Shown in pieces: positions 4,709 through 6,852 of a stretch of 6,852 nucleotides of DNA (its first letter is position 1; every line of letters begins with the position of its first letter). Under the pieces are notes generated by a model, which had not been told where the DNA came from, did no database searches, and worked only from the letters and a program-made list of their open reading frames with translations. This stretch comes from Akkermansiaceae bacterium (GTDB lineage: Bacteria; Verrucomicrobiota; Verrucomicrobiia; Verrucomicrobiales; Akkermansiaceae): the NCBI GenBank assembly GCA_028293225.1, contig JAQGPE010000622.1, positions 1-6,852 of the forward strand. The letters run 5' to 3'. A program made the translations under genes and the position numbers.

Positions 4709-6586
4709 TCACTGCTCGTGGGTCAACAGAGGGTTGTCGTCATCCTCGCCCTGAAGGTAGCTCTTCGGACGATAAATCATCGCAAAGGGGATGAAGATGA
4801 TCGCCGTTCCGAACATCAGCCAGGTGAAGAAGCGGTAGTAAGCGGCGCCTTCGAGCTTGGTCTGGCCGCCGGAGAAGGCGGAGCCCTTGTAGGTCGTCCC
4901 GATCGTGCTGGTGTCGACCGGCACCTTCAGTTCCACTTTCCGCTTCTCCAGCCATGTATCAGGATTGGGCCGGTTGGTTTCAATTTCGTATTGAATCCCC
5001 TGGTTCCATTCATCCAGCGCCTTCTTGCTCGGGCCGTTGCTGAGCACCTGGTATTTCGCGGAGTTCAGAATCTTGTATTGGATGGGATTGCCCCACGGGT
5101 CATTGCCCAGTCCGGTCACGGTCTCGACCGCCGGCAGCTTGTCCTTGTTGACGCGGGCCAGTGCTTCCACCGCAGCACCCGCTTTCTGATAGAGCTCCTG
5201 CCCTGGAATGGTCAGGTCGCCCAGGTTGCCGTTGGACATCTTCTGAACGAAATCGTCATCGCTCCCGGTCTTCCCGTCGAAGCCGGGGAGCACGATGTTG
5301 CGGGCATCCTTTTTCCAATCCTTCGGCAGGGAGGCGATCGCCGCCGCGAACTGCTTGTCCGCCGCGCTGGGGATCTGGATGAAGCGGTTGATCTCCGCGG
5401 TGAAGATGTTGCCCAGGAACACCGACAGCCAGAACAGCGACATGACCATCGACTTCATCGACTTCGGAGCCTGCGTGTAGGCGAACTCCAGGCCGACGAT
5501 CGAGACCAGCACTTCGGAGACGGTGATCACGGCGTAGGCCAGGATCTGCCACCACACCGACGGCCGATCGCCGTGGTCGATGAGTGACTGCAGCCAGACG
5601 ATCATCGCAAACGAAGCGACCATGATGACCAGGCCCATCGCGATCTTGCGCAGCGGTGTCAGCGGAAAGACCCGGTTGAGCAGCGGGTAGACGACGAAGG
5701 TGAAGAGCGGGATGAAGGTCAGGATGAAGATCGGATTGATGCTCTGCACCTGGGAAGCCTCCACCTCGTGGCCGAAAATGTGCAGGTCGAGGCTCTCCGC
5801 CTGGATCACCCATGCCGACCCGGACTGGTCGTAAAGCGCCCAGAACATCGCCACGAAAAGAAACAGCGGCGTCAGCTTGCCGACCGCGATCAAGCCTTCC
5901 TTCGAAGCCAGGTCGCGGAAGAACTGCATCCCGGAGGGCGGGATGTGGATGAACTTGTGCCGCCCCATCCAGAACATGATCGTGGCGATCACCATCAGCA
6001 CGCCCGGCACGCCGAAGGCCCAGTGCGGCCCGTAGTATTTCAGCAGCCACGGCGTCAGGATCGCGGAGAAGAAGGAGCCGAAGTTGATCGAGAAATAGAA
6101 CCAGTTGTAGACCTTGGTGATCAGGTGATGGTTTTTCCTGCCGAACTGGTCGCCCACGTGGGCGGAAACGCAGGGTTTGATCCCGCCGCCGCCGATGGTG
6201 ATCATCAGCAGGCCGCTGAAGAGCCACCAGCCGGACATGCCGGCCGTCCCCATGCACGCCATGGCCGCGTGACCCAGGCAGTAGACGATCGAGAGCAGCA
6301 GGATCGTCATGTATTTCCCCAGGAACACATCGGCGATCAGAGCGCCGATGAGCGGTGTGAAATAGACCCAGCTGGCGAACAGATGGAAATTCTCGCGAGC
6401 CTGCGCTTCGCTCATCGCCTTGCCGACCGAGCCATCCATCAGGTGCAGGTAGCTGGTCATGAAGACCACCAGGATGCCGCGCATCCCATAGAAGGAGAAT
6501 CGTTCGGCGGCTTCGTTGCCGATGATATAAGGAATGCCTGGTGGCATGCCTTCCGTTTCAATAGCCGTGGTGCGGTACTGGGACAT
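4709..6586 (-). CDS. POT/PTR-family proton-coupled oligopeptide transporter with large periplasmic insert
   Basis: Inner-membrane proton-driven di/tripeptide importer of the MFS superfamily, 625 residues against about 450-520 for usual bacterial members. Family motifs are clear: E25xxERF with FYG at 32-34 in helix 1 (normally ERFxYYG), GGGGIKPCVSAHVGDQFG at 132-149, FYFSINFGSF at 163-172, and SEVLVSIVGLEFAYTQAPKS at 357-376 with E358 and E367. I count 12 hydrophobic helices: about 31-49, 67-90, 93-112, 120-138, 160-183, 190-208, 238-260, 284-303, 313-333, 345-369, 380-398 and 584-606. The extra helix pair common in bacterial POTs between helices 6 and 7 is absent. Residues about 400-583 form a soluble insert between helices 11 and 12, on the periplasmic side, containing DGKTGSDDDF (437-446) and NDPWGNPIQY (495-504). 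The ATG at 6584-6586 precedes the first helix motif and has no Shine-Dalgarno sequence. The specific substrate is not readable from sequence. Confidence 0.93.
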   Translation of the reverse strand: MSQYRTTAIETEGMPPGIPYIIGNEAAERFSFYGMRGILVVFMTSYLHLMDGSVGKAMSEAQARENFHLFASWVYFTPLIGALIADVFLGKYMTILLLSIVYCLGHAAMACMGTAGMSGWWLFSGLLMITIGGGGIKPCVSAHVGDQFGRKNHHLITKVYNWFYFSINFGSFFSAILTPWLLKYYGPHWAFGVPGVLMVIATIMFWMGRHKFIHIPPSGMQFFRDLASKEGLIAVGKLTPLFLFVAMFWALYDQSGSAWVIQAESLDLHIFGHEVEASQVQSINPIFILTFIPLFTFVVYPLLNRVFPLTPLRKIAMGLVIMVASFAMIVWLQSLIDHGDRPSVWWQILAYAVITVSEVLVSIVGLEFAYTQAPKSMKSMVMSLFWLSVFLGNIFTAEINRFIQIPSAADKQFAAAIASLPKDWKKDARNIVLPGFDGKTGSDDDFVQKMSNGNLGDLTIPGQELYQKAGAAVEALARVNKDKLPAVETVTGLGNDPWGNPIQYKILNSAKYQVLSNGPSKKALDEWNQGIQYEIETNRPNPDTWLEKRKVELKVPVDTSTIGTTYKGSAFSGGQTKLEGAAYYRFFTWLMFGTAIIFIPFAMIYRPKSYLQGEDDDNPLLTHEQ

Positions 6587-6852
6587 CGTTGCTAGAGGGG
6601 TCGGGCGGCATCTGCCGCAGGGGAGGGAGCGATCGCGTGAAGCAGTTCCCCGGCCTGCCGCCGGGATCGCGTGAGATTATTCGCGAAGTTTCGAGCGTCG
6701 TCGTCGCTGCCTCTGCCTGACGGAAATCGTCGGCTCGCTGCGGCAGGGATCGAAGCTCTCGTCATCAATAGAGAAAAGGATGCCCGCAAAAAGAGCGGAA
6801 TGGTGCCAGCCGTCGAATCAATTCTTGAGTTTTGCGCCGGTGTTTTCTTTTT
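6587..6852. other. Non-coding leader region upstream of the transporter
   Basis: I find no gene here that I can support. The region holds a direct repeat GATCGCGTGA at 6631-6640 and 6665-6674, an inverted repeat GCGGC-ATCT-GCCGC at 6605-6618 just before the transporter start, and a second hairpin CCCGG-N7-CCGGG at 6649-6665 between the direct repeats. No convincing -35/-10 pair was found on the minus strand. The promoter may lie here without matching the consensus, or beyond the window. Confidence 0.4.

Noticed and set aside
4520..5587. Plus-strand frame of 355 codons opposite the transporter
   Set aside because: Lies antisense to a gene with clear family motifs, is rich in Arg/His/Gly/Leu as GC-rich shadow frames are, and has no recognisable domain.
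5256..6257. Minus-strand frame of 333 codons inside the transporter gene
   Set aside because: Out-of-frame shadow of the POT gene with Arg/Pro/Gly/His-rich composition and no motif.
6592..6789. 65-codon minus-strand frame ending five bases before the transporter start
   Set aside because: Could be an upstream leader peptide, but the composition (Ser/Arg/Ala), the repeats running through it and the lack of any ribosome site or recognisable motif favour chance in GC-rich DNA.

Overview
The window reads as chromosomal DNA of a GC-rich Gram-negative bacterium, most likely of the PVC group and perhaps Verrucomicrobia (inference, moderate confidence). The pointers are abundant envelope lipoproteins, a lysine-rich histone H1-like tail of the kind known from chlamydial Hc proteins, the absence of any good Shine-Dalgarno sequence before the genes, and a 12-helix POT transporter. 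No marker gene fixes the taxonomy. Every gene I can support lies on the minus strand, so transcription runs from high to low coordinates.

Right part (6852 to 3862): a 266-bp non-coding leader with small repeats precedes a POT/PTR-family proton-coupled peptide transporter (6586-4709). A TatD-family metal-dependent hydrolase (4668-3862) follows 40 bp downstream. Middle part (3759 to 2256): a LysM lipoprotein (3759-3244) is followed after one base by a secreted TlpA/ResA-like thioredoxin-fold protein (3242-2256). The two form a tight envelope gene pair. Next, after a 141-bp AT-rich gap, comes the most unusual gene (2114-1254): a complete BlaI/MecI-type winged-helix repressor domain fused in frame to a 162-residue Lys/Ala/Pro tail resembling histone H1 and lacking any acidic, aromatic, Gly or Arg residue. 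A hairpin terminator follows it.

Left part (1100 to 1): a tRNA-Val(GAC) gene with promoter, encoded CCA and its own terminator is followed by the N-terminal two thirds of a tyrosine recombinase (835 to beyond the left edge). The recombinase reads away from the tRNA 3' end. This is the classic arrangement of an integrative element at a tRNA gene, so the left edge is probably the start of a genomic island whose cargo lies outside the window. Short direct and inverted repeats between the tRNA terminator and the integrase start could be recombinase arm-binding sites.

The main points for a second look are the BlaI-H1 fusion with an A8 tract and an in-frame ATG at the domain junction, the POT transporter with a periplasmic insertion of about 185 residues between its last two helices that carries a pseudopilin-like DPWGNP motif, and the TlpA-like protein whose CxxC is reduced to SxxC.
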